From the NCBI GenBank assembly GCA_001316125.1, contig BBCS01000003.1, forward strand, positions 62,001-126,000: DNA of 64,000 bases, read 5' to 3'. This DNA comes from Vulcanisaeta distributa JCM 11213 (GTDB taxonomy: Archaea; Thermoproteota; Thermoprotei; Thermoproteales; Thermocladiaceae). The position numbers and the translations under genes are program-made. Positions 8,964 to 18,773 of the stretch are shown here, one piece after another. Within the stretch, counting starts at the first letter, position 1. Each line of letters begins with the position of its first letter. The notes under the pieces were generated by a model. That model was given only the letters and a program-made list of their open reading frames with translations. It was not told the origin of the DNA and searched no databases.

Positions 8964-9743
8964 GTGGAGAGGGCTTACTCAGGTGGTGGTTGGTTAGTCA
9001 GGATTAACAATGGCATTGCCGAGGTCGTGATAAATAGGCCGCCATTAAACCTAATAACGCTTGAGATGAGGAGGGATTTGGGCAGGATAGTGAGTGAGTT
9101 GGAGCAGGACGGCAACGTGAGGGTCGTGATTTTTGAGGGCAGTGGTGATAGGGCATTTAGTGCGGGTGGTGATGTTACGGAATTCCTAAACACCACACCT
9201 AACGAATTAATTGATTGGGGGCAGGACAATAGAGGCGGTGGAGAGCTTAGTAAGCCAACGATAGCCCTCCTCAGGGGGTTACGTACTTGGTGCAGGCACG
9301 GAACTCGCCCTTGCATGTGACATTAGGATAGCACGCCAGACGTGGAGATAGGGCTTCCAGAAATAAGGCTTGGTATGGTACCGGCCAGCGGTGGCTTGAC
9401 GAGGATTGTTAAGGCGCTTGGACCATTGCGCGCGAGGTATTACCTACTCCTTGGTAAGAGGATTAAGGCAGAGGAGGCGCTTCAGTATGGGTTGTTGCAT
9501 GAGGTTGTTGATTCGGCTAAGGTTCGTGATAGGGTTATGGAGATAGCCAGGGACTTAATGTCATTATCGCCACTGGCAATTAAGGCGTTGAAGGATGCCA
9601 TTAGGTTAATCCAGGACTCACCAATGGAAGTGGGTTTCGATATTGAGAGGAAGACCTTCGCGCTACTACGATATAGCCAGGACTTCCAGGAAGGCATTAA
9701 GGCATTCAAGGAGAAGAGACAACCCAAGTTCCAAGGCGTATAA
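8964..9743 (+). CDS. Enoyl-CoA hydratase/isomerase family protein (frameshifted)
   Basis: Crotonase fold, about 255 residues, GTG start. The oxyanion-hole segment is AFSAGGDVTEF, and the second conserved block reads GYVLGAGTELALACDIRIA once the 5-G run at 9278-9282 is read as four. A second single-base loss near 9333 links to EIGLPEIRLGMVPASGG, the usual PEXxLGhxPxxGG block, followed by DLMSLSPLAIKALKDAI and the C-terminal helix. It catalyses hydration or isomerisation of acyl-CoA thioesters. The substrate may be a fatty acid or a 4-hydroxybutyrate-pathway intermediate (inference). Confidence 0.85.
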
Positions 9744-9855
9744 TGGCGAAAGATTATTAAATTAATGTTAATATTTTTTAATTACCACACAGAGACCCGA
9801 CGAACGGGCCGATGAAGGTCGTGGGTTACCCCCCCGGCCATATTTCATCCTTAAT

Positions 9856-10136
9856 TCATTTTAGGTAATTATCAAGGTCTTTAATAACAAGCCTTAGATC
9901 ACTCGTAATTTCATAAGTAATTCTCCTTATCTCACCATTACTAATCAGGTATATCTGCGGTATCCTTACCAAGCCATTATCAATTCCGTACTTAATTATC
10001 AATTGTAGGGCATCTGGGTTCCCGTAATCCTTCATTTCGCAGTTAATGCCAGCTCTGATGAACCGTGAGCATAGGCAGTTAATTGGTCCTTAAAGTAGTC
10101 CCAATCGGCCGTTACTATGATTATTTTCTTCGGCAT
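9856..10136 (-). CDS. Small thioredoxin/glutaredoxin-fold protein (frameshifted)
   Basis: Reads MPKKIIIVTADWDYF, then after a one-base change near 10087 INCLCSRFIRAGINCEMKDYG and DALQLIIKYGI...VRIPQIYLISNGEIRR, ending NYLK. The beta1-alpha1 start, the IPQI (cis-Pro) segment and the short length (about 93 residues) fit a glutaredoxin-like fold. The Cys pair is CxC rather than CxxC, so redox activity is uncertain. It converges on the enoyl-CoA hydratase gene and is divergent from the ribosomal P1 gene. Confidence 0.5.
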
Positions 10137-10154
10137 CTATGGCTTATTGAATTA

Positions 10155-10170
10155 AGTAATGTTTTTAAAG
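10155..10170 (+). promoter_or_regulatory. Putative archaeal promoter of the P1 gene
   Basis: A T-rich/TTTTTAAAG box lies about 30-40 bases upstream of the P1 start codon, with a strong Shine-Dalgarno GAGGAGGT directly before the ATG at 10199. The clear ribosome binding site selects that ATG over the upstream in-frame TTG at 10181. Confidence 0.4.
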
Positions 10171-10198
10171 TGGTTTTCAATTGACATGTCGAGGAGGT

Positions 10199-10540
10199 AT
10201 GGAGTACGTATATGCAGCATTACTGTTGCACTACGGTAAACAGCCCATTAATGAGGAGAACGTAATTAAGGTTCTACAGGCAGCTGGGATACAGGTTGAT
10301 GAGGTTAGGGTTAAGGCGCTTGTGGCTGCCCTGAAGGAGGTTAACATTGACGAGGCTATAAAGACAGCCGTCGCGATGCCGGTTGCCGCTGCCCCAGCGG
10401 CTGCAGCCCAGGCAGGTGGTGCTGCGGCTGGTGGTGAGCAGAAGGCTGAGGCTAAGGCGGAGGAGAAGAAGGCTGAGGAGAAGAAGGAGGGACCGAGCGA
10501 GGAGGAGATTGCAGCAGGTCTTGCAAGTCTCTTCGGTTAA
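10199..10540 (+). CDS. rpl12: Ribosomal protein P1 (acidic stalk, L12p)
   Basis: Forms the lateral stalk of the large ribosomal subunit that recruits translational GTPases. The N-terminal helical dimerisation domain ([22 protein letters not shown]) is followed by an Ala-rich hinge, a charged Lys/Glu linker of [13 protein letters not shown] type, and the invariant C-terminal end GLASLFG. 113 residues, the usual size. Start chosen at the ATG preceded by GAGGAGGT. Confidence 0.97.
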   Translation: MEYVYAALLLHYGKQPINEENVIKVLQAAGIQVDEVRVKALVAALKEVNIDEAIKTAVAMPVAAAPAAAAQAGGAAAGGEQKAEAKAEEKKAEEKKEGPSEEEIAAGLASLFG

Positions 10541-10581
10541 TTTAAATCCGTGGTTAAATCAAATCCATGCCCTATTCAAAA

Positions 10582-11460
10582 TCACTTGGCAGTACCCTCC
10601 TCGATCTTAAATAGGTTCTTCATGGCCCTATCCCATAGGTCCCTTGGTGATTTGTGGTAAATCCTTATCTTTGTGTATGGTAGTCCGGACAGTGGTTTTG
10701 ATAATTGAAACTCTATGAACCTCCTCTTCTCATTAATTACTATCTGCTTTACCTGTATTGGTGACTTAAGTAAGTACATGCCGTCAATCAGCATGGCGTC
10801 TTTAAAGATTATCAACTCCTTAGTCACTGTGTATGGGTAGTCGGTTATTTGCACGTTTGTTGTCATGAAGGGCATCCTCATTATCCTGAATATTACGTAC
10901 ATGAGTATGAAGAAGACTCCGAAGTATATGAGGTAGTCAATGAAGTATGCATAGAATAGGTTCGCCTCCTGAATTGTTGGTGTGAACCAGGGCTTTAGGT
11001 AATAACCAATGTTTACTGTGCTTGATATGTACTTAGCCAGTGTTATGAATGGTCCTGAGAGTACGTAGGTGTAGAGTAGGAGTAGTCCTATTAGGACCAC
11101 CATTAGTATTATCATGTTCTTCATTTGGGACTTAACGAACCTATTCGTCTCCTGTACATACTCAGGGTCCTTCTCCATGGCCTTGATAAAGTCATCACGC
11201 GTTAACTTCTCCACGGCGCCGGACTTCGTAGACCTCATGTACTCCTCAATCTCCCTAAACCTAACCCTGGTGCTCCTAATGCCTATGGCAATCACTATAC
11301 CGAAGAATATCACTAAATATGCAATTACTATTATCCAGGTTACGAATGTCTCATGCGCGACGTTACCCCAGGCACCAACTATGGCGAAGGCTAGTACAAA
11401 CGCTATAGGCCATACATACCTAAGTACCTTATTCCAAGTACTACTTTGTTGTGGGTACAT
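10582..11460 (-). CDS. DUF2208-type crenarchaeal membrane protein
   Basis: 292 residues with about four membrane segments: a pair near residues 15-60 (VWPIAFVLAFAIVGAW, WIIVIAYLVIFFGIVIAIG), one at 113-135 (MIILMVVLIGLLLLYTYVL) and one near 180 (FGVFFILMYVIF). A soluble C-terminal domain follows (VTKELIIFKDAMLIDGMYLLKSPIQVK). The layout fits DUF2208, a family of predicted crenarchaeal membrane proteins of unknown function. The intact frame has no G-run problems. It converges with the P1 gene. Confidence 0.65.
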   Translation of the reverse strand: MYPQQSSTWNKVLRYVWPIAFVLAFAIVGAWGNVAHETFVTWIIVIAYLVIFFGIVIAIGIRSTRVRFREIEEYMRSTKSGAVEKLTRDDFIKAMEKDPEYVQETNRFVKSQMKNMIILMVVLIGLLLLYTYVLSGPFITLAKYISSTVNIGYYLKPWFTPTIQEANLFYAYFIDYLIYFGVFFILMYVIFRIMRMPFMTTNVQITDYPYTVTKELIIFKDAMLIDGMYLLKSPIQVKQIVINEKRRFIEFQLSKPLSGLPYTKIRIYHKSPRDLWDRAMKNLFKIEEGTAK

Positions 11461-11551
11461 CTCGAGTCTCTAGACTTTAATGCCCATTTAAAACTTACCG
11501 AATATTGGTGGTGTGTGAGAAAAGATTTATTTCCTATATAGTTATTGCCTA

Positions 11552-12276
11552 GTGGAAATGAATGCTAATAATGAATTGTCAATTAACGTAATATGCGATA
11601 ATGAAGTGAAGGCGCCAAATGTGGAAGAGGACAATTCAATATCACTACTTGTTAATAATGAGTTGATGATTGATACATGCTCAAGTGTTGGCAAATTAAT
11701 TAGCAATAGTAAGGTACTCGGTATTAACATTAAGCCTAGGTTTCTCGTCATAACAACACCAGTTAATCATCATTGGGGGGGTGGTATTGATGCCGTCGGT
11801 GATGCATCAGCAGTCGCAATCCCCCATCGATAATACCATGCATGGTTTTGAGCTTAGAAGCAAGCTTGAGGGGGGGCTTGGTCTTGATGTCATTGAGGTT
11901 GGTGGTAGGGAGAGGGTTAAGCTTGGTTTTGGTGTAGTGGAGCTCATTAGGGTTGGCAATAGGAGGTTGGTGAATTGCTTGTTTACTTCCCAAGCCATAA
12001 ATTACTAATTAGTGGTTGTGGGTTGAACCTATGGCTTATTAATGATGATGAGATAACGAGGTTTTTTAAAGAACTTGATGTTAAGTACTTCGTGGGTGGC
12101 CTGGGGGGCTACGTCAATAAGCGAGTATCAGGGTGCGCTGTTGAGGGATATCATTAGGGGGCTTAAGTGGTGTTTACCCACTACATGGCACTGGTCCTAG
12201 GCTTAGGAGGGAATTGGTGAGTAGTTATAGGAATGTTCATGATGTTGGTACAGGTTCCATACTTAGGTTTAGGTGA
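11552..12276 (+). CDS. Metallo-beta-lactamase-fold hydrolase (multiply frameshifted)
   Basis: Read through about five single-base corrections, the protein follows the MBL plan of the dihydropteridine/ribofuranosyl-aminobenzene phosphate synthase group: SLLVNNELMIDTCSS, LVITTPVNHHWGGIDAV, LLISGCGLN (family TGCGH), YFVGGLG, GVYPLHGTG (family THCTG) and final DVGTGSILRFR. The metal-binding HxHxDH is replaced by NHHWGG and other ligands are weak, so catalysis is doubtful. Breaks lie at 11821-11825 (5 C for 4), about 11955, 12103-12108 (G6) and 12156-12160 (5 G for 4). Its stop overlaps the start of the S2P protease gene. Confidence 0.6.
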
Positions 12277-13525
12277 TTAACATGCAGTATCTTGGTTTGT
12301 TAATCGTTATTGCTGCCTGGTTCATAATTGTCGGAATAATATACCTGCTTAGGCATCTTGGTGTTAATGTGCCCGTGAAGGTCTACTACGGAGTATTCAT
12401 CATGCTTAGGGATGAGGAGTTGGTTAAGGAGGTGATTGCACCGCTTGGGAATCTGCTGCGTAAGGTGCCAGGTTGGTTAGTAGTATTACTAACCGTGGGT
12501 CTCTTCTCGATATCGATGTTCGTAATCGTGCCAATACCACTAATAATCATGAGCATCAACGCGTGGGGCTTACCATCAATGCTTTACCTAATGTCAAAGA
12601 ACCTAATCCTAATGATCATAGCAATGACTCATAAATTGAGCCCCCCCATGGAGACCGTGGAGAGGGGATTCACACCGCTTGCGCCGTTAATACCTGGAGT
12701 CACCGTATCGTTATACACATTTATCTACATAATAGTGGCTATTGGAATTGGGATATTACTGCATGAATTGGCGCATGGCGCGGTGTCCTCGAGGTACGGG
12801 ATAAGGATAAAGTCTGGAGGAGCCTTCGCGCTCTTGTTCCTAGCCTTTGGAGGCTTTGTTGAGATCGATGAGGAGGAACTAAGGAATAGGGGGGGTATAC
12901 TGGTAAGGCTTGCCGTGTACTCAAGTGGCGTATTCATGAATATAGTACTCGCATACATAGCCGTGGCTCTCGTGGAACTCGCATTACTAAGCCCATTATT
13001 AACACGAAGCCTTTTAGGAACAACGATAGTTTATGTAGCGAATTCCACGGATATAGCCCTCAGAAATGGCTACATAATAACGGCAGTTAACAATCATCCA
13101 GTGGCCAGTATATACTCATTAATATCAATACTGAACTCAGTCAGCTCAAGTAACGTCACGTTAACCGTGTTTAACCCCACAAATGGCGCCGTATTCAATG
13201 AAGTACTAAGTACGGGCAACCTATCAATGGCATTGCTTGGTTATTCAGCCTTGTACATAAGCCATGGGGGATAGTCGTGGAGAGCAGGTCATTTTATAAC
13301 CTAATGTTCTGGATATACACCCTAAATCTAACCTTGGCATTGCTTAATGCCTTTCCTGCATATCCACTTGATGGTGGTCAGTTCCTAGAGGCACTTCTCA
13401 CGAAGGTGATTAGGGATCAGGCATTGAGGAGTAAGGTTATGATCGTAATATCGGTGGTTTTATGGTCCCTCATAGGGCTTACGCTTTATTACACGTTAAT
13501 AACTGGCCTGTACAGGTTAATTTAA
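12273..13525 (+). CDS. Site-2 protease-type membrane metalloprotease, M50 (frameshifted)
   Basis: Intramembrane zinc protease. HExxH is present as HELAHGA inside a membrane segment (about residue 168), and the second metal motif is LNAFPAYPLDGGQF near residue 355. A PDZ-like insert lies between them (TDIALRNGYIITAVNNHPV). Six or more membrane helices. The frame breaks at about 13262, where CCATGG should be CCCATGG (YISPWGIVVESRS). Start is either GTG 12273, overlapping the upstream stop, or ATG 12282. Likely roles are signalling by regulated proteolysis or membrane quality control. Confidence 0.9.
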
Positions 13526-13573
13526 GGAGGTGCGTGATTCTTTAATAACTGCCTAATGGAGTTAACCAGCAAT

Positions 13574-14076
13574 GAGTGGCAGCGCCCTGAATGATCGTGA
13601 GAATATTAGGGCAAGGGTTAGGAGGGGGATTTATGCTCGGTATTATCATTACGGCATTATTCCTACCACTGGGTTTGTCACACTTTGGTGAGGCGTTCGC
13701 ACTGGAATTTAGGGCTTATGGCTATGTGGTTTATAGGTCTGGGGGGGAGGTGGTTCATGTTGATTATTTACCGCTTTATCTCTATATGTGGAGGGTTTCA
13801 TCATTGTTATTCCTTGCGTGGATAATCACGTACATAGCCTACATAATAAAACCGTCAATTGTGCTTGACTCATCGGGTGTTATTTACGGGATTTCCTACG
13901 TAATAACGCACTACATCTACCTATTCACAATAGGCGCACCAGTGATTATCTATCCATTAACTTACGTACTGATTACCGTGGGTAAACCACTCCTCTACCT
14001 TGATTGGGGGGGTCAAGTAATTGCATTAATAACTATTTGGAGATATTACTCAATTCGCAGGTTAATGCGGGGTTAA
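13574..14076 (+). CDS. Hypothetical four-helix membrane protein (frameshifted)
   Basis: From the ATG at 13574 the protein starts MSGSALNDRENIRARVRRG. After the 5-G run at about 13611 is read as four it continues FMLGIIITALFLPLGL. Membrane segments lie near residues 20-40, 75-95, 105-130 and 135-150. No catalytic motif seen. It ends three bases before the AGOG glycosylase gene and probably shares its transcript. Family not recognised. Confidence 0.5.
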
Positions 14077-14078
14077 TA

Positions 14079-14929
14079 ATGAGTAGCATTAAGGAGAAGA
14101 TAGCGGAGTTATTACGTGAACTCGGCGTAGAGTGGGTTAGGAGTTTCGAGGAGAGGGATCCTCAGTACCTTGCCGTGGCCAGGCTATGCCGCGAATTAAG
14201 GCATGACGTTGAAACAACACTGAAATTAACAATACTCAATGCCTTAGTTAGCTATCAACTGACTGGTAAGGGTGAGGATCACTGGAACTACTTCGCCAAC
14301 TACTTCATTGGGAATAAACCAGTCGATTTATGCAGGGACTTCATAAATTACGTGATGAATAGTAGGTACTTAGCTCGGTATAGGGATTCGAGGATTAGGA
14401 GAATTCAAAGCACCTGCCCACAAATAGCCAGGTTGGGCATTAGTAATTACCTAAGTGACTTAACGTCGTTCTGGAAACTACTTTCGAAAGTAACCAACAC
14501 ACGTGGTGATGAGAAGACGATAGTGTTCGCGATTAAGATGGCGTATTACGTGGGTAGGGCCTGTGGACTCGACGTTTTCGTCCCAATGGAGATACCAATA
14601 CCTGTGGATTACAGGGTTACCGTAATAACAATATGCAGCGGTCTGATGCCTGTCATGGGGGGGGTCTTGAGAATGTGACTGGGCTGGCCAGGGAGTTGAT
14701 GACTAGGCGGAGGGCTGAGATTCAGGGTATATGGAGTGAGATTGGTAGACTCAGTGGGGGGGTACCACCACTTAACCTAGACTCCGTGGTTTGGGTTCTC
14801 GGTGGTTTGTTAATCAACTCCTCATTTAACATGAATAAGGCAATTAATGGAGCGAAGACCCTAAACATCTACAATGAGAAGGTTCTCGAATTACTTCACT
14901 TACTCGGTGGGCGCTGCATCGATAGGTAA
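14079..14929 (+). CDS. Archaeal 8-oxoguanine DNA glycosylase, AGOG type (frameshifted)
   Basis: Removes 8-oxoguanine from DNA and nicks the abasic site. Helix-hairpin-helix fold of the Pyrobaculum AGOG family: GEDHWNYFANYF, SRYLARYRDSRIRRI, KTIVFAIKMAYY (catalytic Lys), PMEIPIPVDYRVTVIT (catalytic Asp), then IWSEIGRLSGG and PPLNLDSVVWVLGG and a C-terminal GGRC. About 280 residues as expected. The frame changes inside the 8-G run at 14657-14664. It overlaps the 3' end of the convergent DUF126 gene by 34 bases. Confidence 0.85.
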
Positions 14930-15582
14930 GTGCTAATAACCGCGTCTCTTGCCTCCCTATACACCTGCTGCTGGCTCTTACTGGTTTTGAACCTACGCAG
15001 TAGCTCAACCCTATCACCCTTAATTACTATGTATCCACTTGAGACGAGCCTATCAAGTAATGCCCTGGCATACCCAGGACCGAGCCAGTAAGTCATCATC
15101 CTATAAACCTTTAGGTACCTAAGCCTAGCCCTGCCATTCTTCAACTCAAGCTCCTCAAGCAGTAGCAATGCCAGCCTAGCCTCAGGCTCATCGACATAGA
15201 CCTCACCCCCCCTATCTAGATCAACACGAGCCATGACACCACTCCTAAGGTTTAATATCTCCTTGGGTAAATTGGTCATTATTGGTATCTGCGCCATGAC
15301 AGCCCCCCCAATTACCAGCATAGTGTCGGCCTTAACACTGAGTATCACCAGTGGGGGGGCCTTACCGTACTTACTCAGTTGGTACATAACGTAGGGACCC
15401 ACTGTCGAGCCCCCCCTTGAGCTAGGTATTACAAGCACCTTACCTGCGATGCTGGTGTTTATGGTCCTTATAATACCGTTCTTACCATCAACATCACCAA
15501 GGAAGGAAAGTGGTTCTCGATAAACCACCATCTCACCGTTAACAATGCCGCTCCCGAGCACAGTCTCTCCCTTAAACTTCAT
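14896..15582 (-). CDS. Phosphomevalonate dehydratase small subunit (DUF126) with C-terminal extension
   Basis: Small subunit of the aconitase-X-type enzyme of the archaeal mevalonate pathway. Residues 1-125 carry the swivelling-domain blocks PLSFLGDVDGKNGIIR, GKVLVIPSSRGG, GPYVMYQLSKYGKAPPLVIL and a final VMAQIPIM. The family has about 130 residues. Here a further 100 (RLALLLLEELEL, MMTYWLGPGYARALLDRLVSSGYIVIKG) look like a winged helix. The 7-C runs at 15301-15307 and 15411-15417 probably add residues. The large subunit is not in this window. Confidence 0.75.
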   Translation of the reverse strand: MKFKGETVLGSGIVNGEMVVYREPLSFLGDVDGKNGIIRTINTSIAGKVLVIPSSRGGSTVGPYVMYQLSKYGKAPPLVILSVKADTMLVIGGAVMAQIPIMTNLPKEILNLRSGVMARVDLDRGGEVYVDEPEARLALLLLEELELKNGRARLRYLKVYRMMTYWLGPGYARALLDRLVSSGYIVIKGDRVELLRRFKTSKSQQQVYREARDAVISTYLSMQRPPSK

Positions 15583-15652
15583 GTAGGTTCAAGGTAGTTA
15601 TGAAAATAATTACCTTAAAATATTTTTAGTAAAATTTTATGGAAAGTCCTCG

Positions 15653-16360
15653 TTACTCAATCCTAATCTTAATAATCCTTTTCGTCTCCTCAACCTCCTC
15701 CTTAGGCAACTCCCTATACGTCAACCACCAGGCATAGCCCTTATACTGCTGAAGCCTCTTTGGAGCCTCCTCAACATTATGCGGTGGTGGGTTCAATACA
15801 TTCTCGCCGATTATCTCGTTATACGGCCAGTTGGCCGGCATGACAACTCCATACTTATCAATGAGCTGTAATGACCTAACTATTCTCAGTATCTCCGGTA
15901 TATTCCTACCAAGCTCCAGTGGGTAGTATAATATCGTCCTTATTGTTGCCCTATCATCAACTACGTAGACTATTCTAACGGTGGCTGTACCTGACTGTGC
16001 GTGTAGTCCTCCTAAGGCCTTTGAAACCTCGCCCAGTGGGTCTGCGATTATTGGGAATGGTATCTTAACGCCAAGGGACTTCTCAATCCACTGAACCCAC
16101 TCAATATGGCTGATGTCGGAGTCCACGCTAAGGCCTATTAACTCTGTGTTTAACTTCTTGAAGTCGTCATAGTGCTTAGCAAAACTCACGAACTCCGTGG
16201 TACACACTGGCGTGAAGTCGCCTGGATGGCTAAAGAGTACGAACCACTTACCCTTAAAGACGTCTGGTAACTTCATTGGTCCATGGGTTGTCATTACATT
16301 TAACTCGGGGGGGAATTTCTCCCCTATTGATGGGATTGTTATTGGCATACTACGGGTCAA
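15653..16360 (-). CDS. Peroxiredoxin, Prx6 type
   Basis: Reduces hydrogen peroxide and alkyl hydroperoxides in the cytoplasm. Peroxidatic Cys in [14 protein letters not shown] (PxxxTxxC) with the conserved catalytic Arg later in the protein. The long C-terminal arm ([26 protein letters not shown]) is typical of archaeal 1-Cys/Prx6 enzymes. 235 residues. The start region should read GEKFPELNV, but a 7-base run at 16307-16313 adds a Pro (FPPELNV). A sulfur- and metal-rich hot habitat would explain the need. Confidence 0.95.
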   Translation of the reverse strand: MTRSMPITIPSIGEKFPPELNVMTTHGPMKLPDVFKGKWFVLFSHPGDFTPVCTTEFVSFAKHYDDFKKLNTELIGLSVDSDISHIEWVQWIEKSLGVKIPFPIIADPLGEVSKALGGLHAQSGTATVRIVYVVDDRATIRTILYYPLELGRNIPEILRIVRSLQLIDKYGVVMPANWPYNEIIGENVLNPPPHNVEEAPKRLQQYKGYAWWLTYRELPKEEVEETKRIIKIRIE

Positions 16361-16537
16361 TAAATGGCGATGTATTTAAATGAGGTTTCTTTGTTATTTT
16401 AAATTTACTAGACAAAAAGTTAAATGATATGTTGATTTATATATAATGAGACATGAATTAGAGCCCATTCGCATCATTTAAAATACATGTGTTGAATTAC
16501 CTTTAAATTAAAAACGGTATCATCAAGATGGTGGATT

Positions 16538-17331
16538 ATGGGTAATGAGGGAATCGCATTACTCATTATGTATGTTTTTATTGTGTTTACAGTGATCCTA
16601 CCATTAACGGCAATTCCAGCTAGTACTCAATTAAGTTACTTTGGAATCCCAAGTCTACATACTATAGTCAGCGAATACGTAAGTACCATGGCTTACCTAG
16701 TACCCCCCCTGCTAATAGTGGGTGCCCTACTAATTTATAGATACGCATCACCGCTTGCCAAGGTCATCCTGAGCGATGTGGTTAGGGTTTATGAATCCCA
16801 TGGCGTTTTGGACGTCTTTACCCGTAAAAGGCTACTTCAATTATACCTATTATTGTTAATACCAGCCTAATTTCATACTTAATTAACGTGGGGGGGGTTA
16901 TCAGGATTGTAGGTCCTAATTACGTAACGCTTTACACAACACCATTCATTGGTTCATTTAATTTGACAATCATGATAATAGGCATTGTCAACCTAATATT
17001 AAGTACATGGTTAATAATCAGCGTTTCTTATCTACAATTGAGGATTGCCGTAAAGCGTATAGTCAATAGGCTAGGTAGTGCGATAGGTGGTACAGTGGGC
17101 ATTGCGGCATCCACGGGTACGGCGGCGTTCGTGGGTTCGGCGTGTGGGTTGGGTGTTTGTACGATGCCCATCTCCAGCGTTTCTCCCATGGCCGTGGTTA
17201 TGATGGGTCTTTTCGATGTTAACGCCCTTGAATTAGTTCGTTATTCATTAGTCATTCTGTTATTTCTAACATTGATTACCGTAGTCTTACTGCTAATTGT
17301 CCACAGGGGGGGCATAATTAAGGGCTCATAG
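16538..17331 (+). CDS. Hypothetical membrane protein (frameshifted)
   Basis: Two frames join near 16860, where LLLLIPA is replaced by VNTSLISYLINVGG. The joined protein has about 260 residues with membrane segments near 5-25, 55-75, 105-120, 150-175, 190-215 (Gly/Ala-rich, GTVGIAASTGTAAFVGSACG) and 235-255. No transporter signature recognised. The Gly-rich segment with two Cys (GSACGLGVCTMP) is unusual. It stands alone between the peroxiredoxin and tatA genes. Confidence 0.5.
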
Positions 17332-17474
17332 TGGTCATGAAGTTAGTTTCAATTCCACTTTTAATGAAGAATAAGTATCTTTAACCCTACATTCAATTTG
17401 ATTTAAGGCTCCAGGTGGGAATTTTCACACAATTGTTAGCAAGGTTTTTAAGTTAACTCGCGACCAGCCTATTG

Positions 17475-17873
17475 ATGGGCATAATACTATTTATTGATAC
17501 GCAGACGTTGATTTTAATTCTCATAGCCTTTGTTGTCCTCATTATTTGGGGGGGTCCGAGTAAGATTCCTCAGTTGGCTAGGAGTTTTGGGCAGGCTGTT
17601 AGGGAGTTTAGGCGTGGTGCTTCGGAGAGTGAGCCTGAGCCTGAGCTTGTTGAGGTTGCTAGGAGGCTTGGTATTGACCCAACGGGTAAGACTAGGGATG
17701 AGTTGCTCACGGAGATTAACAAGGCATTGAGCCAGCAGAGGACCTCCGCCACCGCCAAGCCCAGTGTTGACCCTAGGGTCCTTGAGATTGCGGAGAGGCT
17801 TGGCATTGACACCAGGGGTAAGAGTGAGGAGGACCTTATTAAGGAGATTAATTGGAGGCTTAGTAATAAGTGA
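17475..17873 (+). CDS. tatA: TatA-type twin-arginine translocase subunit with two C-terminal repeats
   Basis: One N-terminal membrane helix (LILILIAFVVLIIW) followed by the hinge and amphipathic helix GPSKIPQLARSFGQAVREFRRG, the TatA signature. The 7-G run at 17548-17554 makes it WGGPSK. The C-terminus carries two copies of an approximately 22-residue element: RRLGIDPTGKTRDELLTEI and ERLGIDTRGKSEEDLIKEI. It forms the pore through which folded Tat substrates pass. Starts at ATG 17475 rather than the upstream TTG. First gene of tatA, tatB-like, tatC. Confidence 0.88.
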   Translation: MGIILFIDTQTLILILIAFVVLIIWGGPSKIPQLARSFGQAVREFRRGASESEPEPELVEVARRLGIDPTGKTRDELLTEINKALSQQRTSATAKPSVDPRVLEIAERLGIDTRGKSEEDLIKEINWRLSNK

Positions 17874-17904
17874 CCCTTTAAATTAACCATTGGTGACCCT
17901 CAAA

Positions 17905-18267
17905 ATGACCGTTTACCTAGTCCTCGACGAACAGACCGGACTACTCATATTCCTATTCCTCCTAATCCTACTCGCTTGGAAACCCGAGGCACTCCCAAGA
18001 ATAGCCAGGGAGTTGGGTAAGTGGTACAACTGGGCCAGGAGGTCCATGGAGGATTTCATGAGGGAGATCAATGAACCGCTCTACAATGCAAGGGCTACAA
18101 TGAGCAATGCGGTGAGTGACGTGAGGAGGACAATAAACGAAGCCCTAGACCCAGACCTAGTGAGGATAGCCAAAGCCCTAAACATAAACACCCAGGGAAA
18201 AACAAGGCAACAGGTAATAGATGAGATACTAAGGAAATTATCTAACGGTGAAAATCAAAGATCATAA
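17905..18267 (+). CDS. TatA/TatB-like subunit with one C-terminal repeat
   Basis: N-terminal membrane helix TGLLIFLFLLILLAW, then KPEALPRIARELGKWYNWARR, the amphipathic helix of TatA/B proteins. The middle helix is long and polar, as in TatB. It ends with one copy of the same element found twice in the neighbouring TatA (RIAKALNINTQGKTRQQVIDEI). Starts at ATG 17905, or at TTG 17890 or GTG 17893. The shared element suggests the two subunits interact or arose by duplication. Confidence 0.75.
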   Translation: MTVYLVLDEQTGLLIFLFLLILLAWKPEALPRIARELGKWYNWARRSMEDFMREINEPLYNARATMSNAVSDVRRTINEALDPDLVRIAKALNINTQGKTRQQVIDEILRKLSNGENQRS

Positions 18268-18632
18268 CTTGTTAAGTTTCTAAATCTCTGTGTTAACTCC
18301 TGCGACCATTTACTTGCCACTTGATTCATTTCTTCGAGTATCTCTTCGTAGTACTTCAATAGCGCCTGCCTTCTGGTGTTAATTTTGCCCCCCCTCCCCC
18401 CCTGCCCCCCCTACCTCCCTTCCTCGCATCAACCAACTTGACGCCCCCCCAGCGTCTTCTCCATCCTATCTACGTAGTTCCAGATGAAGCGATAGGACAT
18501 ACCCAATTTACGGGCGGCACCACTTATTGAACCAACCTCATCAATAGCCTTAAGAATCTCATAACCACCAGGGCCAATAACATGTCTATCACCAACTTCA
18601 ATCCAAACCCTAAACCTAACACTCACAGACAT
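18264..18632 (-). CDS. ModE-like winged-helix regulator (frameshifted)
   Basis: N-terminal residues 1-62 match the DNA-binding domain of ModE (GPGGYEILKAIDEVGSISGAARKLGMSYRFIWNYVDRMEKTLG). Past a break at the 7-base run 18444-18450 the minus strand continues VKLVDARKGG, a Gly/Arg-rich loop, then RQALLKYYEEILEEM, as in the single-domain archaeal ModE-like proteins. The loop is built from three adjacent 7/7/8-base runs (18388-18411). No molybdate-binding domain. It sits between tatB-like and tatC and may control molybdo- or tungsto-enzyme or Tat genes (inference). Confidence 0.7.
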
Positions 18633-18773
18633 ACTAAATCAACGTAGGCATTAAATACAAAACTTATCCTTTTTGAAATAAGGAATTACTGAGGACCAGG
18701 GGGGGCCTGACTACCTTATTTATCATTTATGTGAAAAAGGGATTTTTACCCACACACATATCATTAATTAGTA

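Noticed and set aside
9780..9840. GACCCGAC...GTCGTGGGT fold as a C/D sRNA
   Set aside because: GATGAAG does not fit box C and no D box is correctly spaced; probably intergenic structure between convergent genes.
18380..18412. Short C-rich direct repeats (8, 7 and 7 C) as a microsatellite or contingency locus
   Set aside because: They encode the Gly/Arg loop of a ModE-like protein and shrink to ordinary 4-5 base runs under the window-wide artefact.
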